Below, one piece after another: positions 16,386-25,574 of a stretch of DNA of 64,000 nucleotides. Below the pieces are notes generated by a model. That model ran no database searches and was not told where the DNA came from. It saw only the letters and a program-made list of their open reading frames with translations. The number at the start of each line of letters is the position of its first letter. Position 1 is the stretch's first letter. The stretch covers positions 372,001-436,000 of the forward strand of contig NZ_CAXUSG020000001.1 in the NCBI RefSeq assembly GCF_964253915.1, given 5' to 3'. The DNA is from Metarhizobium sp964253915. Lineage in GTDB: Bacteria; Pseudomonadota; Alphaproteobacteria; Rhizobiales; Rhizobiaceae. Position numbers and translations under genes: made by a program.

Positions 16386-17312
16386 TTAAAGCCCGATCTC
16401 GCTGGCGAATGGCGGATTGGCGCCCGCACGGGAAACGGTGACGGCGGCGGCTTTGGCGCCGAGGGCCAGTGTCTGACGGACGGCGTCTTCGGAAAGCGCG
16501 GCGACTTTGGCCTTGGTCAGCAGGTCCTGCATCTTCAATGAAGCAAGGATGCCCGCGTCGAATGTATCGCCAGCCCCAACTGTATCGACAACGGTGACGC
16601 GTTCGCTCGGAACGGACACCTTGAAGGATGTCGTGTAGCCCGTTGCCCCTTCGGCGCCACGCGTCAGCACGACGAGTTTGGCGCCCTGGGCCAGCCAATG
16701 CGCGGCCAGCGTATCGTGATCGCCTTCGAGGCCGAACCAGTCGAGGTCCTCATCCGAAAACTTGATGATGTCGGACATCGCCGCCATGCGGCGCATGCGG
16801 TCGAGATGTTTCGGCTTGTCCTTGATGAAACCCGGACGGATGTTGGGGTCGAAAGAAATGACGCGTTTCTGGTGTTCGCGGCTCATCAGCGCTTCGTAGG
16901 TGCTGCCGCAAGGTTCCGGGATCAGGCTGATGGCGCCAAAATGCATCGCCTCGCAGTCGTCGCCGAGATCGGGCAGGTCGGCTTCGGTGATCATCCGGCC
17001 GGCGGTGCCTTCGTCGTAGAAGGCATAGGTCGCCTGGCCGTTGACCAGCTTGACGAAGGCGATGGTCGTTGGACGGGACGAGATGGCGCAGAAACTGGAA
17101 TCGACGTTGCTGGCGGCCAGCGTCTCGCGCAGGATGTCGCCCATCATGTCGTCGGAAAGGCCGGTGAAGAAACCGGTCTTGATGCCGAGGCGGCCGAGCG
17201 CGATCGCCGTATTGAAGATGGCGCCGCCGGCATAGGGGGCGAAGCCTTTTTCACCGAGCGTCGTTTCGCGCGGCAGCATGTCTATCAGCGCCTCGCCACA
17301 GCAGATGATCAT
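16386..17312 (-). CDS. frk: PfkB-family sugar kinase, probable fructokinase
   Basis: A 308-residue ribokinase-fold kinase. It has the N-terminal sugar-binding glycines (YAGGAIFNTAIALGRLG) and the C-terminal GAGDTFDAG at 246-254, with catalytic Asp249. The start at 17312 follows CGGGAGG. In Sinorhizobium a fructokinase gene of this type lies close to pyrE, as here. It would phosphorylate the fructose brought in by the frc importer 4-6 kb away, giving fructose-6-phosphate for Pgi. The family call is firm; fructose specificity is inferred from context. Confidence 0.85.
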   Translation of the reverse strand: MIICCGEALIDMLPRETTLGEKGFAPYAGGAIFNTAIALGRLGIKTGFFTGLSDDMMGDILRETLAASNVDSSFCAISSRPTTIAFVKLVNGQATYAFYDEGTAGRMITEADLPDLGDDCEAMHFGAISLIPEPCGSTYEALMSREHQKRVISFDPNIRPGFIKDKPKHLDRMRRMAAMSDIIKFSDEDLDWFGLEGDHDTLAAHWLAQGAKLVVLTRGAEGATGYTTSFKVSVPSERVTVVDTVGAGDTFDAGILASLKMQDLLTKAKVAALSEDAVRQTLALGAKAAAVTVSRAGANPPFASEIGL

Positions 17313-17390
17313 TCCCGCCTCCCGTTCATGCGATCATTCAATCGATTTAATTCATTCGCGAGCCGAAAGCCAGCGGGATTTCGGCAACCT

Positions 17391-18080
17391 CTACAGGGTG
17401 CTGACGCCACCATTGCGGCCCGACCAGGCGAGGGGGCCGTTGAGGAAGGCCTCGACTTCCTCCAGCGTCTTGTCGTCGAACAGCGCCTTGCTGCGCGCGG
17501 CGGCGAGGACGTCGCGCCAGGTGGCGATATGGTGCAAGGTCACGCCGCCGGTCTCGAAGCGGGCGACGGCTTCGGGGAAGATGCCGTAATAGAACAGGGC
17601 GATGCCGTGCTCGACCACGCCGCCGGCGGCGCGGATGGCGTCGATGAAATTGAACATGCTGCCGCCTGCCGTTGTCAGGTCCTCGATGACCAGCACGCGG
17701 GCGCCCTCAGGCATGTGGCCCTCGATCTGGGCATTGCGGCCGTGGCCTTTCGGCTGCTTGCGCACGTAGATCATCGGCAGGCCGAGCCGTTCGGCCAGCA
17801 GGGCGGCAAAGGGGATGCCCGCCGTTTCGCCGCCGGCGATGACATCGAACTGTTCGAAGCCGGCGTCGCGCAGCAGCGTGCTGGCGGCAAAATCCATGAT
17901 CGTCGAGCGGATGCGCGGATAGGAGAGCAGCTTGCGGCAGTCGATGTAGACCGGGCTCATCATGCCGGAGGAGAGCTTGTAGGGTTTCTCGGCGGCAAAA
18001 TGCACCGCCTTGATCTCCCAGAGCATCTTCGCCATCAGTTCGGCCATCACGGCGCGTTCGGGGAAAATCGTCTGGAACAT
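17391..18080 (-). CDS. pyrE: Orotate phosphoribosyltransferase
   Basis: A 229-residue enzyme that joins orotate to PRPP to form orotidine-5'-phosphate in pyrimidine synthesis. The PRPP-binding motif is VLVIEDLTTAGGS. FDVIAGGETAGIPFAALLAE and YVRKQPKGHG are the other conserved segments. The start at 18080 is preceded by GGAGAG; an ATG eleven codons earlier lacks one. pyrC, a step before in the pathway, lies 660 bp upstream on the same strand with a DUF805 gene between. Confidence 0.94.
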   Translation of the reverse strand: MFQTIFPERAVMAELMAKMLWEIKAVHFAAEKPYKLSSGMMSPVYIDCRKLLSYPRIRSTIMDFAASTLLRDAGFEQFDVIAGGETAGIPFAALLAERLGLPMIYVRKQPKGHGRNAQIEGHMPEGARVLVIEDLTTAGGSMFNFIDAIRAAGGVVEHGIALFYYGIFPEAVARFETGGVTLHHIATWRDVLAAARSKALFDDKTLEEVEAFLNGPLAWSGRNGGVSTL

Positions 18081-18198
18081 CGGCGCTCTCCTTCGTCTGG
18101 TTCCGTTGCGCATAGCAGGTGGCGCAGGAGGTTTCCAGCCGCAAGAGCGGGAATTTATCGTCTCTCAAGCACGCAGAAGCGGAGGCCCAAACGTCAAA

Positions 18199-18222
18199 CA
18201 GATGCGGTGGGGACCGCATCTG
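18199..18222 (-). terminator. Hairpin terminator after the DUF805 gene
   Basis: A perfect 10-bp stem CAGATGCGGT / ACCGCATCTG with a 4-base loop. Reading leftward it is followed by TTTGACGTTT. It lies 34 bp past the DUF805 stop codon and isolates that gene from pyrE. Confidence 0.55.
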
Positions 18223-18255
18223 CTGAAAACGGGTTGCGATGGAACGCTGTCAGCC

Positions 18256-18603
18256 TCAGGCCGGCGGCGGGCCGAAACGGTTGTCGCCGGGCTGGCTCGG
18301 CTGCACGAAGAAATAGATCAGCGCGATGAAGCCGATCAGCGGGATGAAGGCGATCAGCAACCACCAGCCGCTCTTGTCGATATCGTGAAGACGACGTACG
18401 CCAACACCGATGCCGGGAAGCAAAAGGGCGAGCGAAACGAGTGCACCGATCGCCTGGATACCCAGGGCAGCATCAATACCGGCGGCGACGATGCTGACGA
18501 TGATGTTGAAAAGGACGAACCACCAATATTCCGAGCGGCTGGCGCGGCCCGAGAAAACGACATACTTGGAAAGAGCTGAGCTTACGGCTTCAGTAAAGGT
18601 CAT
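18256..18603 (-). CDS. DUF805 inner-membrane protein
   Basis: A 115-residue membrane protein with four hydrophobic helices. The DUF805 signature is present: FSGRASRSEYWWFVLFN near the start, GVRRLHDIDKSGWW in the middle, and PSQPGDNRFGP at the end. The start at 18603 follows AGGGGGAAAA. The family is widespread and its function is unknown. It has its own terminator, so it is probably not part of the pyrimidine operon. Confidence 0.9.
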   Translation of the reverse strand: MTFTEAVSSALSKYVVFSGRASRSEYWWFVLFNIIVSIVAAGIDAALGIQAIGALVSLALLLPGIGVGVRRLHDIDKSGWWLLIAFIPLIGFIALIYFFVQPSQPGDNRFGPPPA

Positions 18604-18739
18604 ATTTTCCCCCTAAGCGAAAACAAGCATTACCCCACGGCGATACTATGCGCATCGCCGTGGATTGCCAGAGGGAAACGTATCGCGGCCCAAAAATATT
18701 CTTGCGTGCTTACGAAATTATCTGCGCCGCCAGCGAAAT

Positions 18740-19792
18740 TCAGCCCACGACCTGCCAGAAAAGCGGATACATCGGATCGAAAACCGTGACTGGACCGGCG
18801 CCGGTCTCGATTTTGGCCGGAAACGAAACGGCATCCGCCTGCCGCCGCAGGGTGATCTTTTCCTCGTTGGCCGGCAGGCCGTACCAGGCCGGGCCGTTGA
18901 GCGAAGCGAAAGCTTCCAGCTGGTCGAGTGCGCCGTCCTCCTCGAAGACATGCGCGAGGCAGCTCATGGTGTTGATCGAGGTGTAGATGCCGGCGCAACC
19001 GCAGGCGCATTCTTTCAGCGGATCGACATGCGGGGCGGAATCGGTGCCAAGGAAGAAACGGGCGTCGCCGGAGGTGGCGGCGGCCCGCAGCGCCAGGCGG
19101 TGGTTCTCGCGCTTGGCGACCGGCAGGCAGTAATAATGCGGCTTGATGCCGCCGACCAGGATGGCGTTGCGGTTGATGATCAGGTGATGCGTGGTGATCG
19201 AGCCGGCGAGGTTGCTTTTGGCCGACTTGATGTAGTCGATACCATCGGCCGTGGTCACATGCTCCATGGTGACCTTGAGGTCGGGGAGGCGCCGGCGCAG
19301 CGGATCGAGCACGGTTTCGATGAATACCGCCTCGCGGTCGAAGATATCCACCTCCGGCGTCGTCACCTCGCCATGGACGCAGAGCGGCAGGCCGATCTTC
19401 GCCATGCGCTCCAGCACCGGCATCGCTTTTTCGATGTCGCGCACGCCGCCATGCGAATTGGTCGTCGCGCCGGCGGGATACAGTTTGACGGCGGTGATCA
19501 GGCCACTCTTCTTGCCCTCTTCGACATCGTCGGGGCTGGTGTGTTCGGTGAGATAAAGCGTCATCAGCGGCTCGAAACGGTCGCCCTTTGGCAGGGCAGC
19601 CATGATCCGTTCGCGATAGGCGCGGGCATCCGCCGTCGTCACCACCGGCGGCACCAGGTTCGGCATGATGATGGCGCGGGCGAAATGCCGGCTGGTATCG
19701 CCGATCACGCCTTCCAGCATGGCGCCGTCGCGCAGATGCAGGTGCCAGTCGTCGGGGCGGCGGATGGTGAGTTCGGTGATCGGCGTGGTCAT
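18740..19792 (-). CDS. pyrC: Dihydroorotase, type II
   Basis: A 350-residue zinc amidohydrolase that closes carbamoyl-aspartate to dihydroorotate. Metal ligands are visible: His17 and His19 in DDWHLHLRDG, carbamylated Lys103 in AVKLYPAG, His140 in LCVHGE, His178 in MEHVTT and Asp251 in GTDSAPH. Length and motifs match the E. coli type, not the PyrC paired with inactive partners. It reads toward pyrE. Confidence 0.95.
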   Translation of the reverse strand: MTTPITELTIRRPDDWHLHLRDGAMLEGVIGDTSRHFARAIIMPNLVPPVVTTADARAYRERIMAALPKGDRFEPLMTLYLTEHTSPDDVEEGKKSGLITAVKLYPAGATTNSHGGVRDIEKAMPVLERMAKIGLPLCVHGEVTTPEVDIFDREAVFIETVLDPLRRRLPDLKVTMEHVTTADGIDYIKSAKSNLAGSITTHHLIINRNAILVGGIKPHYYCLPVAKRENHRLALRAAATSGDARFFLGTDSAPHVDPLKECACGCAGIYTSINTMSCLAHVFEEDGALDQLEAFASLNGPAWYGLPANEEKITLRRQADAVSFPAKIETGAGPVTVFDPMYPLFWQVVG

Positions 19793-19872
19793 GGTGTCGG
19801 CTTCCTGATGTCGTCCGGTTCCGATACCATCAAGACGGCCCGCTTCACAACAATGGATCGCCGCGCGGATCG

Positions 19873-20496
19873 TCAGAATATCTCGATGCGGATATCGGCA
19901 GCCCGGGAATTCTCGGTGATGCGTTTGCCGTTCGGCAGGTCGTTACCGTAGAGCTTCCACTGGATGGCCTGTTCGTCCAGCCCGTAGAAGACCCAGCGTT
20001 CGCGCAGGCGGCTTTCCAGCACTTCATAAGCAGGACCGACGAAGATCGAAAAATCGAAACGGCCGTCGAGCTTCGACCACGGCGCCTCGTCCAGCAGCAG
20101 GTAATTGCCTTCGACAAGCACGAAACGCGTGTCCGGTGAGATGGCACGGGCGGAAGCGATGGCGATCTCGCGCGAGCGATCGAACACCGGCACCAGCACT
20201 TCCTCGTCGGCGCGGCGCACCGCTTCCAGGATGTCGAGGAAGGCGCGGACGTCGAACGTATCCGGCGCGCCCTTGCGCGGCAGCAAGCCGCGCGCCTCCA
20301 ATATGCCGTTGTCCATGTGGAATCCGTCCATCGGCAACACTTCGGCGGTCTCGCCCGTTGCGACGAGCGCTTCGCGCAAGGCATCGGCGAGCGTCGACTT
20401 GCCGGCGCCGGGCGGGCCGGCGATGGCGACGATGAAGCGTGGGGCATCGCCCCTGCGGCGGACGATTTCCGCCGCGATCTCTGGTACGGACGTCAT
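19873..20496 (-). CDS. frcK: Nucleoside/sugar kinase-like P-loop protein of the fructose locus
   Basis: A 207-residue P-loop kinase of the pantothenate-kinase/uridine-kinase-like family. Walker A is GPPGAGKST at 27-35, and the segment DGFHMDNGILEARGL is the usual substrate-binding stretch. It begins at the base after the frcA stop (TAA-ATG), the last gene of the frcBCAK set described in Sinorhizobium meliloti. Its exact substrate is not established; a role in sugar phosphorylation after import was proposed for S. meliloti. Confidence 0.85.
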   Translation of the reverse strand: MTSVPEIAAEIVRRRGDAPRFIVAIAGPPGAGKSTLADALREALVATGETAEVLPMDGFHMDNGILEARGLLPRKGAPDTFDVRAFLDILEAVRRADEEVLVPVFDRSREIAIASARAISPDTRFVLVEGNYLLLDEAPWSKLDGRFDFSIFVGPAYEVLESRLRERWVFYGLDEQAIQWKLYGNDLPNGKRITENSRAADIRIEIF

Positions 20497-21279
20497 TTAT
20501 GCGGCCATGGCTTCCGGTGGCGGGGCTTTTGCGCCGGTCATGAAGGCGACCGCATCCGACATCGAATAATCCTTCGGATTGATGACGCAAAGCCGCTTGC
20601 CGAGGCGATGGATGTGGATGCGGTCGGCGACTTCGAAGACATGCGGCATATTGTGCGAGATCAGCACGATTGGCAGGCCGCGCGAACGCACGTCGAGGAT
20701 CAGTTCCAGCACCCGCCGGCTTTCCTTGACGCCGAGTGCGGCGGTCGGCTCGTCGAGGATGATCAGCTTCGAGCCAAAGGCGGCGGCACGCGCCACCGCC
20801 ACGCCCTGGCGCTGGCCGCCGGAGAGCGTTTCCACCGCCTGGTTGATGTTCTGGATGGTCATCAGGCCGAGTTCGGAGAGCTTGTCACGGGCGATCTTTT
20901 CCATCGCCGCATGGTCGAGCATGCGAAAAACCTTGCCGAGCGGTCCGGATTTGCGGATCTCGCGGCCGAGAAACATGTTGTCGGCGATGGAGAGTGCCGG
21001 CGACAAGGCGAGGTTCTGGTACACCGTCTCGATGCCGGCCTTGCGGGCCTCGATCGGCGAGCGGAAGTTCACCACTTCGCCGTCGAGGCGGATCTCGCCT
21101 TCGTCGGGCCGGATGGCGCCGGAGATCGCCTTGATCAGCGAGGATTTTCCGGCACCGTTGTCGCCGATGACGGCGAGGATTTCGCCCTTGTGCAGGTCGA
21201 AATCGGCATTGTCGAGGGCGGTCACCCGGCCGTAGCGCTTGACGATGCCGCGGGCGGTGAGAATGGGTTCGGACGCCAT
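20497..21279 (-). CDS. frcA: Fructose ABC importer, ATPase
   Basis: A 260-residue single-domain ATPase, half the size of the RbsA type. Walker A GDNGAGKSS at 39-47, signature LSGGQ at 152-156 and Walker B LIILDEPTA with Asp176 and Glu177. It overlaps frcC by one base (TGATG). A longer upstream frame covers frcC and is not real. It powers FrcC with FrcB as receptor. Confidence 0.93.
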   Translation of the reverse strand: MASEPILTARGIVKRYGRVTALDNADFDLHKGEILAVIGDNGAGKSSLIKAISGAIRPDEGEIRLDGEVVNFRSPIEARKAGIETVYQNLALSPALSIADNMFLGREIRKSGPLGKVFRMLDHAAMEKIARDKLSELGLMTIQNINQAVETLSGGQRQGVAVARAAAFGSKLIILDEPTAALGVKESRRVLELILDVRSRGLPIVLISHNMPHVFEVADRIHIHRLGKRLCVINPKDYSMSDAVAFMTGAKAPPPEAMAA

Positions 21280-22361
21280 CAGCCTGCTACCTTTCTGATC
21301 CACTGGTCGATTGCAACGGCGGCGATGATCAGCACACCGATCAAGAGATAGGTCCATTGCGGGTCGGTGCCGATCAGGCGCAGGCCGAGCTGGAAGACAC
21401 CGACGATCAGCGCCCCGAACAGCATGCCCAGGATCGAGCCGCGCCCGCCGAACAGCGAGATGCCGCCGATCACCACCGCGGTGATGGATTCGATATTGGC
21501 GAACTGGCCGGCGGTCGGCGAGACCGAGCCGATGCGGCCGATGAGCGCCCAGCCGGCCAGCGCACAGATGAGGCCGGAGAGCGTGTAGACCGACATCAGC
21601 ATCTTCTTGACGTTGACGCCGGCGAGCTCGGCCGCATCCGGGTCGTCGCCGACGGCATAGACGTGGCGGCCCCAGGCGGTCTTGTTCAGCACGTACCAGA
21701 GACCGATGGACAGGAGCACCATGGCTATGACGCCATAGGTGAAGACGGCGTTGCCGATGCGGATGTTGGCGCCGAAGATCTGCAGGAGCGGCGCGGTGGC
21801 GCTGATGTCCTGGGCGCGAATCGTCTCGTTGGCGGAATAGAGGAAGTTGGAGGCGAGCACGATCTGCCACATGCCGAGCGTGACGATGAAGGGTGGCAGC
21901 TTCATGCGCGCCACCAGCCAGCCGTTGATGAAGCCGCACAATGCGCCGACGGCAAAGCCGCAGAGGATGGCGATCTCGACGGGCAGGCCGAGACGGAAGA
22001 CGAACTGGCCCATGACCACCGACGACAGCACCATGATGGCGCCGACGGACAGGTCGATGCCGGCGGTCAGGATCACCAACGTCTGCGCCGCCCCGACGAT
22101 GCCGGTGATCGCTACCTGCTGCAGGATCAGGGTCAAAGAGAAGGCCGAGAAAAACTTCGTACCGAGGATCGAGCCGAAGATGATGATCGACAGCAGGAGC
22201 ACGATCAGCGGCACGCCGGCCGGATGCGAATGCAGGAAATGCTGCAATTTCTGGATGGCTGTCTTGTCGTCAGTGTCGAACGATGCGAGTTGCCGCGAAC
22301 TGTCGCTCAGGACCTTCTCGAACTCCTGGGCTGGCTGCGAAACTGCTGTCGGCTCGCTCAT
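21279..22361 (-). CDS. frcC: Fructose ABC importer, permease
   Basis: A 360-residue RbsC-family permease. A long cytoplasmic N-terminus of about 50 residues precedes the helices; LTAGIDLSVGAIMVLSSVV and AVGDDPDAAELAGVNV are the family motifs. The start at 22361 follows GGGAGGAG. It lies between frcB and frcA, the known frcBCAK order. Confidence 0.92.
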   Translation of the reverse strand: MSEPTAVSQPAQEFEKVLSDSSRQLASFDTDDKTAIQKLQHFLHSHPAGVPLIVLLLSIIIFGSILGTKFFSAFSLTLILQQVAITGIVGAAQTLVILTAGIDLSVGAIMVLSSVVMGQFVFRLGLPVEIAILCGFAVGALCGFINGWLVARMKLPPFIVTLGMWQIVLASNFLYSANETIRAQDISATAPLLQIFGANIRIGNAVFTYGVIAMVLLSIGLWYVLNKTAWGRHVYAVGDDPDAAELAGVNVKKMLMSVYTLSGLICALAGWALIGRIGSVSPTAGQFANIESITAVVIGGISLFGGRGSILGMLFGALIVGVFQLGLRLIGTDPQWTYLLIGVLIIAAVAIDQWIRKVAG

Positions 22362-22564
22362 GAAAGCTCCTCCCGCCTCATAAACCGTTGTTTTTATGAT
22401 GGGCTCCTCTTCCCATCCCTGCCTTATGACAGGACACACCGGTCACGGTGCGCCATGGCAGGAGGGGAAGTCTGCTCACGGTTCAGGCGTTTTGTCAAAA
22501 TGAAAGGTGGCGGCGAAAGAGGGGGCGGGCAGGCCGCCCCCAGTGAAAAGGCCGCAAGCCGGGT

Positions 22565-23590
22565 TTAGCCCCAGCACTTGTCCGTGCCGACCTTGGTGTC
22601 GATCGATTCGACACCGCTGACCGGTTTGTCGGTCACCAGCGAAACGCCGGTGTCGAAGAAGTCCTTGCCTTCGGTCGGCTTCGGCTTTTCGCCGCTGTCG
22701 GCGAACTTCTTGATCGCCTCGACGCCGAGCGCCGCCATCAGCAGCGGATACTGCTGCGACGTTGCGCCGATGATGCCGTCGGCAACGTTCTTGACGCCGG
22801 GGCAACCGCCGTCGACCGACACGATCAGCACGTCCTTCTCGCGGCCGACGGCCTTCAGCGCTTCATAGGCGCCGGCAGCAGCCGGTTCGTTGATGGTGTG
22901 CACGACGTTGATGGTCGGGTCCTTCTGCAGCAGGTTTTCCATGGCGGTACGGCCGCCTTCTTCGTTGCCGTTGGTGATGTCATGGCCGACGATGCGCGGA
23001 TCGTCTTCATCACCGATCTTGCTGGCGTCCTTCGGGTCGATGCCGAAGCCGATCATAAAACCCTGGTCGCGCAGCACGTCGACGGTGGGCTGCGACGGGG
23101 TGAGGTCGAGGAAAGCAACCTTGGCCTCCTTGGCCTTGTCGCCGAGTGTTGCCGCGGCCCATTGGCCGATCAGCTTGCCGGCGAGCAGGTTGTCGGTGGC
23201 AAACGTCGCGTCTGCAGAATTGGCCGGCTCCAGCGGCGTGTCGAGTGCGATGACCAACAGGCCGGCATCGCGGGCCTTCTGCACCTGCGGCACGATGCCC
23301 TTGGTGTCCGAAGCCGCGATCAGGATGCCCTTGGCGCCATCAGCGATGCAGGTTTCGATCGCCGCCACCTGGCTTTCGGAATCACCGTCGACCTTGCCGG
23401 CATAGGCCTTCAGCGTGACGCCCAGTTCCTGCGCCTTGGCGGTCGCGCCTTCCTTCATCTTCACGAAGAAGGGGTTGGTATCGGTCTTGGTGATCAGGCA
23501 GGCGGAAACGTCGGCGGCTTGCGCCGGCGCGACGAAGGCGACGCCCAGAGACAGGGCACCGAAGGCAGCCGAAAACAGCGTTTTTTTCAT
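22565..23590 (-). CDS. frcB: Fructose ABC importer, periplasmic binding protein
   Basis: A 341-residue type I binding protein with a signal peptide (about residues 1-25, ending APAQA-AD). The start at 23590 follows GGAGGAG. LITKTDTNPFFVKMKEGA and ALDTPLEPANSADATFATDN fit FrcB-type fructose receptors. A 203-bp gap without a clear gene separates it from frcC. It is divergent from the ROK regulator. Expression is probably derepressed or activated by fructose. Confidence 0.92.
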   Translation of the reverse strand: MKKTLFSAAFGALSLGVAFVAPAQAADVSACLITKTDTNPFFVKMKEGATAKAQELGVTLKAYAGKVDGDSESQVAAIETCIADGAKGILIAASDTKGIVPQVQKARDAGLLVIALDTPLEPANSADATFATDNLLAGKLIGQWAAATLGDKAKEAKVAFLDLTPSQPTVDVLRDQGFMIGFGIDPKDASKIGDEDDPRIVGHDITNGNEEGGRTAMENLLQKDPTINVVHTINEPAAAGAYEALKAVGREKDVLIVSVDGGCPGVKNVADGIIGATSQQYPLLMAALGVEAIKKFADSGEKPKPTEGKDFFDTGVSLVTDKPVSGVESIDTKVGTDKCWG

Positions 23591-23740
23591 GAACTCCTCC
23601 CAAGAGTTTTTGAGGCCGGCATCCCGGCAAATGTCGTGTCGCACAGCCCGCCGGCAAACTTTCACCGATGGCTTGCCCAGACCTCCTCCGGCCCGCGCTC
23701 TGCTCCACGTTGCAATTTAGAGCATTCGAAATCCGGCCTG

Positions 23741-23777
23741 TCAATAAATAAATCCAATTGAATTATTAATCCATTGT
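23741..23777. promoter_or_regulatory. AT-rich candidate operator between frcB and the ROK regulator
   Basis: A 37-base block of A/T-rich sequence in otherwise GC-rich DNA, centred on CCAATTGAATTATTAATCC. It holds a partial dyad around CAATTG (AATAAAT ... ATTATT). NagC- and Mlc-like ROK regulators bind AT-rich dyads, so it is a plausible site for the neighbouring regulator. The match is imperfect. Confidence 0.4.
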
Positions 23778-23834
23778 GGCATTCTTCCGGAAAATAATGC
23801 ACTGGCGGCAAGCCAATGCGGGAGGAAAAAATCC

Positions 23835-25085
23835 ATGTCGTCGCTGGAGGATGGTCTCGCCATGTCCTCGCCGCTGCCGGTGCTCGATCCGACCGGCGGC
23901 GCCAACCAGGTGCGGGTGCGCGCCTATAACGAGCGGCTTGTGCTGTCGCTCGTCCGCCGGCACGGCAGCCAGTCGAAGGCGGAGATCGCTAGGCGCACCG
24001 GGCTTTCGGCGCAGACGGTGTCGGTGATCATGCGGTCGCTGGAAAAGGACGGGCTTCTGATCCGCGGCGCGCCGGTGCGTGGCCGGGTGGGGCAGCCGTC
24101 GATCCCGCTGCACCTCAATCCGGACGCGGTCTATTCCTTCGGCGTCAAGATCGGCCGGCGCAGCGCCGATCTGGTGCTGATGGATTTCGTCGGCCGCATC
24201 CGGCTGCAGCTGCACCAGACGTACGCCTATCCGCTGCCGCAGGACATCATGGGTTTCATCACCGCCGGCATCCGCGATCTGGAAAGCCAGATGACCGGCG
24301 AGCAGCGCCGGCGGCTGGCCGGCATCGGCATTGCCGCGCCGTTCGAATTGTGGAACTGGGCGGAGGAGGTGGGGGCGCCGGCCGGCGCCATGGACAGCTG
24401 GCGGTCCTTCAATCTGCAGGCTTCGGTTTCCGCCGCCATCCCCTATCCGGTCTTCCTGCAGAACGACGCCACCAGCGCCTGCGGTGCGGAACTGGTGTTC
24501 GGCGTCGGACCGTCCTATCCGGATTTCATCTATTTCTTCATCGGCTCGTTCATCGGTGGCGGCGTGGTGCTGAATTCGGCGCTGTTTGTCGGGCGCAGCG
24601 GCACGGCCGGCTCGGTAGGCTCGCTACCGGTGCGCGGCGGCGACGGCGCGACGAGCCAGTTGCTGGAAGTTGCCTCGATCTTCGTGCTGGAGAACATGCT
24701 GCGCCAGCGCGGTCTCGATCCGCAGCCGCTGTGGTATTCGGCCGACGACTGGATCGATTTCGGCGAGCCGCTGGAAACCTGGATCGAGGATGCCGCGACG
24801 GCCCTGGCGCAAGCGATCGTTTCCGCCGCCTCGATCATCGATTTTTCCGCCGCCGTCATCGATGGCGGCTTTCCCGCCTGGGTGCGCGCGCGGCTGGTGG
24901 CGGCGACCGTCCGGGCGGTCGGGCGCCTCGATCTGCAGGGCGTCATCATGCCGGAATTGCTGGAAGGCGCGGTCGGCGCGCAGGCGCGGGCGATCGGGGG
25001 TGCTTGTCTACCGATCTTTGCCCGCTATCTCCTCGATCAGAACGTGCTTTTCAAGGAAATCGAGAGCGGCGGCGAGCCGGGGTGA
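23835..25085 (+). CDS. frcR: ROK-family transcriptional regulator of the fructose locus
   Basis: A 416-residue NagC/XylR-type repressor. The N-terminal winged helix (KAEIARRTGLSAQTVSVIMRSLEKDGLL) is at about 48-75, and the ROK sugar-binding fold follows, with ACGAELVFG and FIGSFIGGGVV. The canonical zinc-binding GHxxxxxxGxxCxCGxxGC motif of many ROK proteins is not seen, which is common in rhizobial members. The start follows GGGAGGAAA. Divergence from frcB suggests local control. Confidence 0.85.
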   Translation: MSSLEDGLAMSSPLPVLDPTGGANQVRVRAYNERLVLSLVRRHGSQSKAEIARRTGLSAQTVSVIMRSLEKDGLLIRGAPVRGRVGQPSIPLHLNPDAVYSFGVKIGRRSADLVLMDFVGRIRLQLHQTYAYPLPQDIMGFITAGIRDLESQMTGEQRRRLAGIGIAAPFELWNWAEEVGAPAGAMDSWRSFNLQASVSAAIPYPVFLQNDATSACGAELVFGVGPSYPDFIYFFIGSFIGGGVVLNSALFVGRSGTAGSVGSLPVRGGDGATSQLLEVASIFVLENMLRQRGLDPQPLWYSADDWIDFGEPLETWIEDAATALAQAIVSAASIIDFSAAVIDGGFPAWVRARLVAATVRAVGRLDLQGVIMPELLEGAVGAQARAIGGACLPIFARYLLDQNVLFKEIESGGEPG

Positions 25086-25162
25086 CCGGTCAGGCGGCGA
25101 TGGTCAGGGGTCGGTTCCCGCGGGAACAGCCGGTTGCCGCTCGAATCTGACAGAGAGGAGCC

Positions 25163-25183
25163 AGGGCAAAATCTTGCCCTTTG
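25163..25183 (+). terminator. Terminator after the ROK regulator
   Basis: Seven-base stem AGGGCAA / TTGCCCT, loop AATC, then TTT. It lies 78 bp after the stop codon, with a short palindrome GTTCCCGCGGGAAC at 25114-25127 before it. Confidence 0.5.
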
Positions 25184-25208
25184 GCCACCGATCGAAGGAA
25201 ACGGCTTC

Positions 25209-25436
25209 ATGCGCCTGCTGCTGACTGCTGCCATGATTACCGCCGCCGCCCTGGCGCTGACTGCGCCGGATATGCCCGGCCGCCTCTTTCACGCATTGTT
25301 CGGTGACGCGCATGACGATATTCGCGTCGATGCCGATGCGAGTTTTCGCGCTCCGACCGCCTGTCAAACGCGCACCCTCGACAGGCCGGAGACGGCAACA
25401 GGACCGATGAAAAGCCGCGTGCGCATCTGCAGCTGA
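25209..25436 (+). CDS. Small exported protein, function unknown
   Basis: A predicted 75-residue protein. Residues 1-21 (MRLLLTAAMITAAALALTA) look like a signal peptide or membrane anchor. The mature part holds two cysteines (near residues 46 and 74) and several Arg residues. AAGGAAA lies eight bases upstream. I recognise no family. The start just after a terminator and the lack of a partner gene make it a modest call. Confidence 0.45.
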   Translation: MRLLLTAAMITAAALALTAPDMPGRLFHALFGDAHDDIRVDADASFRAPTACQTRTLDRPETATGPMKSRVRICS

Positions 25437-25489
25437 GCTGGAGGCCACGCGCGTGGCCAAGGGGCTGTACGCAGACTGCGTATGTTTTT

Positions 25490-25560
25490 CTGTTGCAACA
25501 AGCGATGGACTGGGCAAAAACTTCTTTCTGCACATCCAGTCCTTGCGAATGCGGCAACAG
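25490..25560 (+). ncRNA. Possible structured leader of the Crp/Fnr gene
   Basis: Two nested complementary pairs: CTGTTGC (25490-25496) with GCAACAG (25554-25560), enclosing GGACTGG (25507-25513) with CCAGTCC (25536-25542). The outer stem ends three bases before the GGAAAGAG ribosome site. The RNA could fold into a stem-loop that hides or exposes that site. Seen by eye only. Confidence 0.35.
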
Positions 25561-25574
25561 GCGGAAAGAGTCCC

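Noticed and set aside
16698..18329. 543-codon open frame on the + strand
   Set aside because: Antisense to the fructokinase and pyrE genes and covers the intergenic gap; no recognisable domain.
25443..25458. 16-bp palindrome GGCCACGCGCGTGGCC as a terminator
   Set aside because: No T run follows on either strand; left as an unassigned dyad.
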